Notes under the pieces: model-generated | What the model saw: only the letters and a program-made list of their open reading frames with translations | Told to the model about the DNA's origin: nothing | Database searches by the model: none | Assembly: GCA_945952175.1 (NCBI GenBank) | Contig: CAMFHW010000098.1 | Coordinates: forward strand, 1 to 10,610 | Length of the DNA stretch: 10,610 bases | Reading direction: 5' to 3' | DNA from: an uncultured Phenylobacterium sp. | GTDB lineage: Bacteria > Pseudomonadota > Alphaproteobacteria > Caulobacterales > Caulobacteraceae | Shown here: piece by piece, positions 1 through 5,762 of the stretch | How positions within the stretch are numbered: the first letter of the stretch is position 1 | Layout: every line of letters starts with the position of its first letter | Position numbers and translations under genes: made by a program

Positions 1-1
1 C

Positions 2-178
2 CTCGCCGCCACCGCGGTCAACGCCAACATCCTGCGCCTCGACGCCAGGCTGGGCCGCATCAAGCCCAGCCTGCTCGCCGACCTCGTCGCGGTGCGGGGC
101 GATCCCACCGCCGACATCTCGGCCCTGCGCCACCCGGTCCTGGTCATGAAGGGCGGCGAGATCGTCGTCTCACCCTGA
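2..178 (+). CDS. Amidohydrolase family protein, C-terminal end (partial)
   Basis: Frame 2 from the window edge is open for 58 residues to a TGA at 176-178. The visible end contains a segment reading G-R-I-K-P-S-L-L-A-D-L-V-A-V-R-G-D-P followed by V-M-K-G-G-E. This is the classic closing motif of metal-dependent amidohydrolases (imidazolonepropionase, dihydroorotase and exported prolidase-like groups), where the chain returns to the small N-terminal beta-sandwich after the TIM barrel. The metal ligands and any signal peptide lie upstream of the window, so the substrate cannot be told. Family assignment is fairly safe from this motif; anything more specific is not. The stop codon lies inside a small palindrome, and the next gene has its own sigma-54 promoter, so the two genes are probably not co-regulated. 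Confidence 0.75.
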   Translation, partial: LAATAVNANILRLDARLGRIKPSLLADLVAVRGDPTADISALRHPVLVMKGGEIVVSP

Positions 179-181
179 GAC
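167..181. promoter_or_regulatory. GTCTCA-ccc-TGAGAC palindrome overlapping the amidohydrolase stop
   Basis: Two perfect 6-bp arms flank a 3-nt loop, and the right arm includes the TGA stop codon. A pyrimidine-rich run (CTTTCCCC) follows. It may act as a weak terminator for the amidohydrolase gene or as a protein-binding dyad. It sits only 8 nt upstream of the -24 element, closer than sigma-54 activator sites usually lie, so the terminator reading is slightly preferred. Confidence 0.35.
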
Positions 182-189
182 CTTTCCCC

Positions 190-205
190 TGGCACGCGAA
201 CTGCA
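190..205 (+). promoter_or_regulatory. Sigma-54 (RpoN) -24/-12 promoter of the PEP-CTERM gene
   Basis: The sequence reads TGGCACG-N4-CTGCA. Against the extended RpoN consensus TGGCACG-N4-TTGCW it has one mismatch, and it keeps the invariant GG (191-192), ten-base spacing and GC (203-204). Transcription would start near 216, giving a leader of about 38 nt before the ATG at 254. That fits an intergenic space of only 75 bp. Sigma-54 control is known for PEP-CTERM genes in other bacteria, where the regulator PrsR carries a sigma-54 interaction domain. No activator gene is in the window. Confidence 0.7.
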
Positions 206-253
206 CCGGACGCCTGGGCTTCACCGGCGCTGTGCCAAACTGGGGACTTTCAA

Positions 254-931
254 ATGCGCACCAAGACCTTCACCGCCGTCGCCGCCGCGATCGCGGCGCT
301 TTCCATCACCAGCGCGGCGCATGCCAGCGTCGACATCACCTCCTTCGCCCAGGGCTGGGTGAACAGCGCGGGTCAGTCCAACGGCGCTTCCAGCGGCAAC
401 AACACCTTCACGGGCAACGAATACGGCGACCGCTACAACAGCTGGGCCGCTTTCCTGATCCCGACCGGGACCTATTCGGCCGCCGTGCTCGACCTGGTGT
501 CGTCGATCTACGCCAATCCCGATCCGGGCGTGGACCGTATCGAGATCCACGACGTCACCACCGCCTACTCGGCCTTCGCGGGCGGCTTCGCCGGCACGGC
601 CGCCTATGCCGACCTGATGAACGGCTCGCTCTACGGCTTCGCCAACCTCTACAACACCACCATCAGCCTCGCCCTGGGCGGCAACGCGGTCAGCGACATC
701 AACGCCCATGCCGGCCAGATCCTGATCGTCGGCTTCACCAACGCCACCCTGAACCTCAGGAACCCCAACGGCGTCGACAGCGGCATCTACACCAACACCG
801 CCGCCCCGGTGCTGCACCTGACCTCGGGCGCCGCGGTTCCCGAACCGGCCACCTGGGCCATGATGATCGCCGGCTTCGGCATGGCCGGCGCGGCCCTGCG
901 TCGCCGCCGCGAAGTCGCCGCTGCGGCCTGA
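254..931 (+). CDS. PEP-CTERM (PEPxxWA-type) sorting-signal exported protein
   Basis: This 225-residue protein has both ends of an exosortase substrate. An N-terminal signal peptide (about residues 1-24, cleavage after A-H-A) directs Sec export. The C-terminal tripartite signal comprises PEPATWA at 196-202, a hydrophobic stretch M-M-I-A-G-F-G-M-A-G-A-A-L, and a basic cluster RRRR at 216-219. In known systems an exosortase cuts at the PEP motif and the product joins the surface or extracellular matrix, often together with exopolysaccharide. The mature part (25-195) is rich in Asn, Gly, Ser and Ala with alternating beta-like segments and has no catalytic motif I recognise. A GGGGA ribosome-binding sequence at 242-246 supports the ATG at 254. 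The gene is monocistronic: a sigma-54 promoter lies in front and a terminator behind. No exosortase or polysaccharide gene is in view, as is common because these substrates are scattered. The sorting class is near certain; the molecular role is unknown. Confidence 0.93.
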   Translation: MRTKTFTAVAAAIAALSITSAAHASVDITSFAQGWVNSAGQSNGASSGNNTFTGNEYGDRYNSWAAFLIPTGTYSAAVLDLVSSIYANPDPGVDRIEIHDVTTAYSAFAGGFAGTAAYADLMNGSLYGFANLYNTTISLALGGNAVSDINAHAGQILIVGFTNATLNLRNPNGVDSGIYTNTAAPVLHLTSGAAVPEPATWAMMIAGFGMAGAALRRRREVAAAA

Positions 932-960
932 TCCTTCGTCTTCATCGTCGAGCAAACTCG

Positions 961-996
961 AGCCCTCGGATCAGAACGGTCCGGGGGCTTTTCTTT
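961..996 (+). terminator. Rho-independent terminator after the PEP-CTERM gene
   Basis: AGCCCTCGGA (961-970) pairs with TCCGGGGGCT (980-989), with one G-T wobble across a 9-nt loop, followed by a T-rich tail (TTTCTTT). It ends 5 bp before the stop codon of the convergent minus-strand gene, so it may also slow transcripts from the other side, though the tail on that strand is weak. Confidence 0.8.
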
Positions 997-1000
997 CGTC

Positions 1001-1966
1001 CTAGCTGGAGATGTCCCCGGCATAGATGCCCTGGCCCAGGGTGAAGGTCGCGCCCACCGCCCCGACGGCGGCGGTCTTGCGGGTCAGGCCCAGGTCCTGG
1101 CGCAGGCGCATGGTCGCCTCGATGCCCGTGCAGTGCGCCGCCAGCAGGTAGCGCAGGCCCATGGCCTTCAGCTTGCCGGCCGTCCAGTCCACCGTCTCGT
1201 CCGGCTTCTCGTAAAGGTGCAGGCCGCCGATCACCGCCAGCAGGGGCGCGGGTCGCACCACCTTGCGCGCGTATTCGCAGATATTGACGATCCCGGCGTG
1301 GCCGCAGCCGGTCAGCACCACGAGCCCGTCGGCGGTGTCGAACACCAGGGCCGAATCCTCGGCGACATTGTCTTCGGGCCCCGTCGCCGAGCCCATGCTG
1401 AGGCCCTTGCCCCAGTTGCTCTCCGGGTTGCGCCGCGGCACGGGCCCGGTGAACCAGACGCCCGGCGCCAGCTCCGCCGGCTTGTCGTGCTCCACGAACG
1501 CACCGCCCGTCGCCTCGTACTCTCCACGCCGGGTGGCGAAGACGTTGCGGTCCTTGCCGTCCTTGTCGAAACGGGCGGTGAAGATCCCGGCGCCCACATG
1601 CGCCCGGCCCAGCGCCTTCGGATCGCCCGCCATGGCCGCCTTGCGCACCGAGACCAGCCCGCCGGTATGGTCCGGGTGGTTGTGCGACAGCACCACGTCC
1701 GTGGCCTTCGACAGGTCGATCTTCAGGTCCCTGGCGTTCTTCACCACCAGGTCCGGATGCGCGCCCGTGTCGAACAGGATCGCGCGGCCATCCGCCTCGA
1801 CCCAGGCGGCGAAGCCCCATTCGCCGAGCCCGGTGTCCGCCAGCATGGTCGATAGCAGGGTGACCTTCAGCGCCGAGACCTTCGCCGGCGCCGCGCGCGC
1901 CAGGCTGGGCGCCATCAGGGCGGCCAGCGCCGCCGCCAGGCCCTCGCGTCGACTGATGAGACTCAT
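1001..1966 (-). CDS. Exported metallo-beta-lactamase-fold hydrolase (COG1237-like)
   Basis: This 321-residue protein belongs to the metallo-beta-lactamase fold. The dinuclear metal motif HNHPDH is at residues 95-100, preceded by the conserved DTG at 66-68. TGCGHAG (219-225) supplies the third-motif His, and the AAHCTG segment (276-281) the final His. The order and spacing best fit the COG1237 group, named after the archaeal dihydropterin/ribofuranosylaminobenzene phosphate enzymes; most bacterial members have no proven substrate. The N terminus has SRREGL followed by a hydrophobic stretch ending in A-R-A (about residue 25), which resembles a Tat leader, so the mature enzyme probably folds in the cytoplasm and acts in the periplasm. 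An AGGAGGG ribosome-binding sequence 4 nt upstream fixes the start at 1966. It is transcribed alone, divergent from the crotonase-P450 pair. Fold and metal site are confident; substrate is unknown. Confidence 0.88.
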   Translation of the reverse strand: MSLISRREGLAAALAALMAPSLARAAPAKVSALKVTLLSTMLADTGLGEWGFAAWVEADGRAILFDTGAHPDLVVKNARDLKIDLSKATDVVLSHNHPDHTGGLVSVRKAAMAGDPKALGRAHVGAGIFTARFDKDGKDRNVFATRRGEYEATGGAFVEHDKPAELAPGVWFTGPVPRRNPESNWGKGLSMGSATGPEDNVAEDSALVFDTADGLVVLTGCGHAGIVNICEYARKVVRPAPLLAVIGGLHLYEKPDETVDWTAGKLKAMGLRYLLAAHCTGIEATMRLRQDLGLTRKTAAVGAVGATFTLGQGIYAGDISS

Positions 1967-1987
1967 GCCGCCCTCCTGAAAGCGACC

Positions 1988-1995
1988 ACGCTAGC
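1988..1995 (-). promoter_or_regulatory. Possible -10 element (GCTAGCGT) of the metallo-hydrolase gene
   Basis: On the minus strand GCTAGCGT lies about 21 bp before the ATG. Its first half matches the caulobacterial housekeeping -10 pattern GCTANAWC. No convincing TTGACG-type -35 is found at the proper distance, so this is tentative. Confidence 0.3.
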
Positions 1996-2015
1996 AGGCT
2001 CGGCCGCCCGCGCTC

Positions 2016-2033
2016 TTGGACAAATTTGACCGA
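2016..2033. promoter_or_regulatory. Dyad-symmetric operator candidate in the divergent intergenic region
   Basis: The pattern TxGGxCAAATTTGxCCxA is centred between positions 2024 and 2025. The inner CAAATTTG is a perfect palindrome and the outer GG/CC and T/A pairs also match. This AT-rich island stands out in GC-rich surroundings between two divergent genes (starts at 1966 and 2100), a usual place for a TetR- or GntR-type repressor site. No regulator gene lies in the window. Confidence 0.4.
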
Positions 2034-2099
2034 CCATGCGCCGCTTGCCTGCCCTTCCGTCACCCGTCGCCAAATCCTGCAAACGCCAGGGAGGCGCGG

Positions 2100-2969
2100 A
2101 TGTCCTACGAGACCCTGCTCTATGAGCGCGACGGGCCGGTCCTGACGCTCACCCTCAACCGCCCCGACAAGCTGAACGCCTACACCGCCACCATGGGCCG
2201 GGAGCTGGAGGACGCCTTCCGCCGCGCCGACATGGACGACGAGGTCCGCGTGGTCATCGTCACCGGCGCGGGCCGCGGCTTTTGCGGCGGGGCCGACATC
2301 TCCGCCGGCGCCGACGCCTTCAACAGCTCCGCCGAGGGCTCGGTGGCCTTCGCCGACAACGCCACCCGCGACCGGCCGCGCGGCCAGGGCGGCGGCTTCG
2401 TCGAGGCCATCTATTCCTGCCGCAAGCCCTCCATCGCCGCCCTCAATGGCGCGGCCGTGGGGGTCGGCATCACGCTCACCCTGCCGATGGATATCCGCCT
2501 GGCGGTCCCGGGCGCCAAGATCGGCTTCGTCTTCGCCCGCCGCGGCCTGGTGCCCGAGGCCGGCAGCGCCTGGTTCCTGCCCCGGCTCGTGGGCCTGCCC
2601 CAGGCCCTGCGCTGGTGCCTGTCGGGCCGTCTGATCACCGCCGAGGAGGCCCTGGCCGGCGGCCTCGTCTCCGAGATCGTCGAGCCGCAGGCCCTGCTGG
2701 CCCGCGCCCGCGAGATCGCGCTGGAGATCGCCGAGAACACCGCCCCCATCTCCATCGCCCTCACCCGCCAGATGCTCTGGCGCTTCGCCGGCGAGCCCGA
2801 CCCGACCAGCCTGCTCAAGATCGACGGCGGCTTCGCCTTCGAGCTCGGCCAGGGCCCCGACGTGCGTGAAGGCGTCGCCGCCTTCCTCGAGAAGCGGCCG
2901 CCCCATTTTTCCGGCAAGGTCTCGACCGACATGCCGTCCAACTATCCGTGGTGGGACCAAAGCTCATGA
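2100..2969 (+). CDS. Crotonase-superfamily protein (enoyl-CoA hydratase/isomerase type)
   Basis: Start 2100 is chosen because AGGGAGG lies 5 nt upstream and the crotonase fold begins at once (YETLLYERDGPVLTLTLNRPDKLNA); an in-frame start at 2016 would add 28 unrelated residues. The 289-residue product has both oxyanion-hole loops: GRGFCGGADIS at 58-68 and NGAAVGVGITLTLPMD at 116-131. Aligned without gaps to rat mitochondrial enoyl-CoA hydratase, the two catalytic glutamates (Glu144, Glu164) correspond to Thr125 and Phe145. Instead Glu153, in GLVPEAGS, occupies the place of Asp204 of dienoyl-CoA isomerase and of the catalytic Glu of peroxisomal-type delta3,delta2-enoyl-CoA isomerases. A true hydratase is therefore unlikely, and an acyl-CoA double-bond isomerase or another crotonase reaction is more plausible. 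The C-terminal tail (PHFSGKVSTDMPSNYPWW) is typical of these bacterial homologues. It is coupled to the following P450 by ATGA. Confidence 0.88.
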   Translation: MSYETLLYERDGPVLTLTLNRPDKLNAYTATMGRELEDAFRRADMDDEVRVVIVTGAGRGFCGGADISAGADAFNSSAEGSVAFADNATRDRPRGQGGGFVEAIYSCRKPSIAALNGAAVGVGITLTLPMDIRLAVPGAKIGFVFARRGLVPEAGSAWFLPRLVGLPQALRWCLSGRLITAEEALAGGLVSEIVEPQALLARAREIALEIAENTAPISIALTRQMLWRFAGEPDPTSLLKIDGGFAFELGQGPDVREGVAAFLEKRPPHFSGKVSTDMPSNYPWWDQSS

Positions 2970-4174
2970 AGATCGACCTGCTGTCGCCCGAGACCTTCGC
3001 CGCCGGCCAGCCGCACGATCAGTACCAGTGGCTGCGCGAGCACTCCCCCGTCCACTGGCACGAGGAACCCGCCGGCCGCGGCTATTGGGCCGTCACCCGC
3101 TACGAGGACGTCTGGGCGGTCGACCGCGACTTCCAGGCCTTCTCCTCCGAGCCGACCATCATGATCCCGGACGCCGGCCCCGAGGCCTCGGGCGCCTTCG
3201 GGCCCTACAAGATGATGCTGATGATGGACCCGCCGGACCACACGGCGTTCCGCAAGCTGATCCGCTCGGAGTTCACCCTGCCCTCGGCCAAGCTGCGCGA
3301 GGCGCGGATCAAGGCCCTGGCCCGCCAGATCGTCGACGCCGTGATCGAGAAGGGCGAATGCGACTTCGTCCACGAGGTCGCCGGCGAGATGCCGTCCTTT
3401 GTCATCGCCGAGCTGATGGGCCTGCCGCTCGACGACGGCCGCGAGCTCTACAAGCTCACCGAGATCATCCACACCGCCCCGGAAGCCCTCCCGCCCGGCG
3501 CCGGCGGCCAGGCGGTGATGAAGATGTTCGAATACGGCGGCAAGGTGATCGCCGAGAAGCGCGCGCGGCCCTCGGACGACCTCGCCTCCAAGCTGCTGGC
3601 CTGCGAGGTCGATGGCCGCAAGCTCGACGACATGGAGTTCCTGCTGTTCTTCCTGCTGCTGGTCGACGCCGGCGGCGACACCACCCGCAACCTGCTGTCC
3701 GGCGGCCTGCTGGCCCTGATGGAGCACCCGGACCAGTTCGCCTGGCTGAAGGCCGACCTCGACGCCCGCCTGCCCGCCGCCCGCGAGGAGCTGCTGCGCT
3801 GGACGAGCCCGGTGATCTACATGCGCCGCACGGCCAAGCACGACGTCGAGCTCGGCGGCGCCAGGATCCGCGAGGGCGACAAGGTGGTCATGTACTTCGG
3901 CGCCGCCAACCGCGACCCGGCCAAGTTCGACCGCCCCGAGGTCCTCGATCTCGCCCGCACGCCCAACGAGCACATCGCCTTCGGGACCGGCCCGCACGGC
4001 TGCCTCGGCCAGCATATCGCCCGCATCGAGATTGACGCGATGCTGGTGGAGGTCCTGACCCGCATGGACGGCTTCGAGCTGCCGTCCGCGCCGGAATGGC
4101 TGCCCAGCAATTTCATCTCCGGCCCCAGGGCCATGCCGCTGAAGTTCCGGCCGGGGCCGAAGCTGGGCGCTTAG
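2966..4174 (+). CDS. Cytochrome P450 (soluble bacterial type)
   Basis: This 402-residue protein has the usual length of soluble bacterial P450s and all their landmarks. The I-helix oxygen-activating motif AGGDTT is at 235-240, the K-helix ExxR at Glu275-Arg278, and the haem-binding loop FGTGPHGCLG at 339-348, with Cys346 as axial ligand. MDPPDHTAFRK (87-97) is the conserved C-helix region that contacts haem propionate. There is no membrane anchor, so it is cytosolic and needs an external ferredoxin and reductase; neither is in the window. The overall pattern recalls the CYP124/125/142-like oxidases of steroid or branched-chain substrates, but the subfamily cannot be fixed by eye. The ATG at 2966 overlaps the crotonase stop (ATGA), preferred over a GTG at 2948 that would add six residues. 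The shared transcript suggests hydroxylation of a lipid, terpenoid or steroid-like compound linked to acyl-CoA breakdown. Confidence 0.95.
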   Translation: MKIDLLSPETFAAGQPHDQYQWLREHSPVHWHEEPAGRGYWAVTRYEDVWAVDRDFQAFSSEPTIMIPDAGPEASGAFGPYKMMLMMDPPDHTAFRKLIRSEFTLPSAKLREARIKALARQIVDAVIEKGECDFVHEVAGEMPSFVIAELMGLPLDDGRELYKLTEIIHTAPEALPPGAGGQAVMKMFEYGGKVIAEKRARPSDDLASKLLACEVDGRKLDDMEFLLFFLLLVDAGGDTTRNLLSGGLLALMEHPDQFAWLKADLDARLPAAREELLRWTSPVIYMRRTAKHDVELGGARIREGDKVVMYFGAANRDPAKFDRPEVLDLARTPNEHIAFGTGPHGCLGQHIARIEIDAMLVEVLTRMDGFELPSAPEWLPSNFISGPRAMPLKFRPGPKLGA

Positions 4175-4177
4175 GTC

Positions 4178-4303
4178 CTCCCCGTTGGGGGAGGTGGCGC
4201 ACGCCAGCGGCGCGCGACGGAGGGGGTTCAAGCCCACGAAGCTGCGCGTGTCAGCCCCCTCAGTCATTCGCCGCTGGCGAATGACAGCTCCCCCAACGGG
4301 GAG
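4178..4303. repeat. 126-bp nested inverted repeat between convergent genes
   Basis: The outer arms are a perfect 16-bp inverted repeat (4178-4193 and 4288-4303), each itself nearly palindromic (CTCCCC-GTTG-GGGGAG). Inside, 4202-4212 pairs with 4269-4279 (11 bp), and GAGGGGG at 4220-4226 pairs with 4255-4261. A separate perfect 10-bp hairpin with a GCT loop lies at 4263-4285. The element fills the whole gap between the P450 stop and the stop of the minus-strand gene. It looks like the dispersed intergenic hairpin repeats of caulobacterial genomes and may end transcription from both sides. Confidence 0.8.
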
Positions 4304-4313
4304 CGCCTTGAGC

Positions 4314-5441
4314 CTACTTCTTGAACTTCGCCGCCAGGTTCCGGTCGCCGGACAGCATCTCGTTGCCCTTGTCCTTGTTCGACCCACCGGACTTGTCGTC
4401 GATGAGGTTCAGCCGGTTGCCGCTCATCACCGCGCCCGTCACCCCGTCGCGCAGCAGGATGCCCGGCGCCTGCTTGGGCTCGTCGCCGGTGCGCAGCATG
4501 GTGTTGCCCTCGATGGTCACGCCCTTGGTGTTCCACAGCGCGATCCCCTGCAGATTGGCCAGCAGGAAGGTGTTGTTCGAGATCACCGCGTCGGTGAAGG
4601 GCGCGCTGTCCGAGCCCTGGAACCACATGCCCAGGATCGACTTGCCGTCGGCCTGCTCGAACTTGTTGCCGGTCACCACCACGCGCGCGTTCGGCTCCGG
4701 CTGGCCCTTGTTCGACCACAGGGCCAGGAAGTCGGCATGGTCGCCCACCGGCGTCTGGCCCCACCGCCACGGGTGGGCGTCGTGCAGCCAGTTGCCGTCG
4801 ATGGTCAGGTCGCTCACCTGGGCGCCCACGATCGCGGTCGTGCGCATATCGTGGATGTCGTTCTTGCGCAGGGTGACCTTGCTCGACTTGTTGACCAGGA
4901 TCCCCCGGTGGAAGCGCGCCACCTCGCTGTCGGACAGGGTCACGTCCTGCGAGCCCTGGATACAGACGCCGCGGCCGGTCGGCAGGCCGATCACATTGCC
5001 GGTGTTGTCGCCCTCGGTGGCGGTCTCGGCCACGCCCGTGACCGCGCCCCCGCCGATGATCTTCAGCCCGGACAGGGTCACGTCGCGCGCCCCGTCGATC
5101 GAGACCACGCAGGAGAACGAGGCGGATCGCGCGTCCGGCGTATAGGCGACCCGCAGATCCTTGACGGTCACCCCCCCGCCCTCGATTCGCAGCGTCCGCA
5201 GCACCGCCGGCTTGGCCGGGTCCGCCGAAGTCAGCACCAGGGGCGAGGTGCAGCCGCCCCCCTCCACAGACACGTCGCCGAACTCGCCTTCGGCGAGGCT
5301 GATCGTCTTGCCGCATTTGGCGCCCGCCAGGGCGCCGGCCAGCTCGGAGGGCTTCACCGGCCCGCCGGGCGAGGCGGTCGCTGGCCCGCAGGCCGCCATC
5401 AGCAACAGCGGCGCGCAAAGCGCCATCGCCTGGAGCTTCAT
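4314..5441 (-). CDS. Lipoprotein with right-handed parallel beta-helix
   Basis: The ATG at 5441 has an AGGAGGG ribosome-binding sequence about 4 nt upstream, better than an ATG seven codons earlier. The 375-residue product starts with a short lipoprotein leader whose lipobox is LMAAC, with Cys18 as the lipidation site (Met at -3 is slightly atypical). After a Pro/Ala linker and an entry segment (AEGEFGDVSVEGGG, about 50-63), it shows repeated beta-helix coils of the form V-T-L-x-x-x-x-I or V-T-I-x-G-N at about 92-99, 121-129, 167-174, 188-196, 211-219, 254-261, 285-292, 307-314 and 337-343. This fold is used by polysaccharide lyases, epimerases and other carbohydrate-binding proteins. GDHADFLALWS (233-243) could be an active-site or ligand loop, but I cannot name a catalytic triad. 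It is likely anchored to a membrane facing the periplasm or surface and may act on an exopolysaccharide. Fold confident; function open. Confidence 0.85.
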   Translation of the reverse strand: MKLQAMALCAPLLLMAACGPATASPGGPVKPSELAGALAGAKCGKTISLAEGEFGDVSVEGGGCTSPLVLTSADPAKPAVLRTLRIEGGGVTVKDLRVAYTPDARSASFSCVVSIDGARDVTLSGLKIIGGGAVTGVAETATEGDNTGNVIGLPTGRGVCIQGSQDVTLSDSEVARFHRGILVNKSSKVTLRKNDIHDMRTTAIVGAQVSDLTIDGNWLHDAHPWRWGQTPVGDHADFLALWSNKGQPEPNARVVVTGNKFEQADGKSILGMWFQGSDSAPFTDAVISNNTFLLANLQGIALWNTKGVTIEGNTMLRTGDEPKQAPGILLRDGVTGAVMSGNRLNLIDDKSGGSNKDKGNEMLSGDRNLAAKFKK

Positions 5442-5577
5442 GATCCCTCCTGGACCGACCATCGGCCGCCGAACCTCTTAGCCGATCTACCGGCCGGCCA
5501 CAGCCTGGGACGCCCGTGAGGCGACAATGGGGTCAGGCCGGTTCGCCTCGCCCGTCAAGGCGCCAAACCCCGCGCTA

Positions 5578-5654
5578 GCGGCCTTTGGAACGCGGAGGGC
5601 GCTCTTCCCTGCGATCTCCGCGGACCTCCGTGATCTCTGCGTTCAAAAGGCCGC
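5578..5654. repeat. 77-bp inverted repeat with a degenerate 9-nt periodic core
   Basis: Arms of 16 bp (5578-5593 and 5639-5654) pair with a single mismatch. The core carries consecutive related units GCGATCTCC, GCGGACCTCC, GTGATCTCT and GCGTTC, a loose period of about 9-10. It lies in the 321-bp spacer between two divergent genes (5442-5762). The rest of that spacer holds a small hairpin (GAGGCGA 5518-5524 with TCGCCTC 5543-5549), a possible minus-strand GCTAAGAG -10-like box near 5476-5483, and no credible gene. Confidence 0.65.
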
Positions 5655-5762
5655 TTCGCGGCGTTGGCGGGGCAGAACGACAGCGCGGCGCCAACTTGAA
5701 ACCCGTGACGCTTCCCCGAATCCTCGCCACTGTCGCACTCCTGACATTGAAGGGCTTCCCGC

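Noticed and set aside
2016..2099. N-terminal extension of the crotonase from an ATG at 2016
   Set aside because: The extra 28 residues do not match the fold, and the ATG at 2100 has a strong AGGAGG-like site at proper spacing; the upstream bases hold the operator-like dyad.
942..2960. 672-codon minus-strand open frame across the metallo-hydrolase and crotonase genes
   Set aside because: Low-complexity Gly/Ala/Arg-rich translation with no domain. It spans two genes with clear motifs and good ribosome-binding sequences, an artefact of high GC.
2942..4387. 481-codon minus-strand frame opposite the P450 gene
   Set aside because: The P450 has every diagnostic motif in the plus frame; the antisense product is compositionally biased and lacks any recognisable feature.
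4185..5519. 444-codon plus-strand frame opposite the beta-helix lipoprotein
   Set aside because: It begins inside the hairpin repeat and its product is His/Arg/Gly-rich without hydrophobic pattern; the minus-strand frame has a lipobox and regular coils.
5594..5638. Tandem units in the core of the 77-bp element as a CRISPR or iteron array
   Set aside because: Units are only 9-10 nt, degenerate and without spacers; no replication or Cas gene is nearby.
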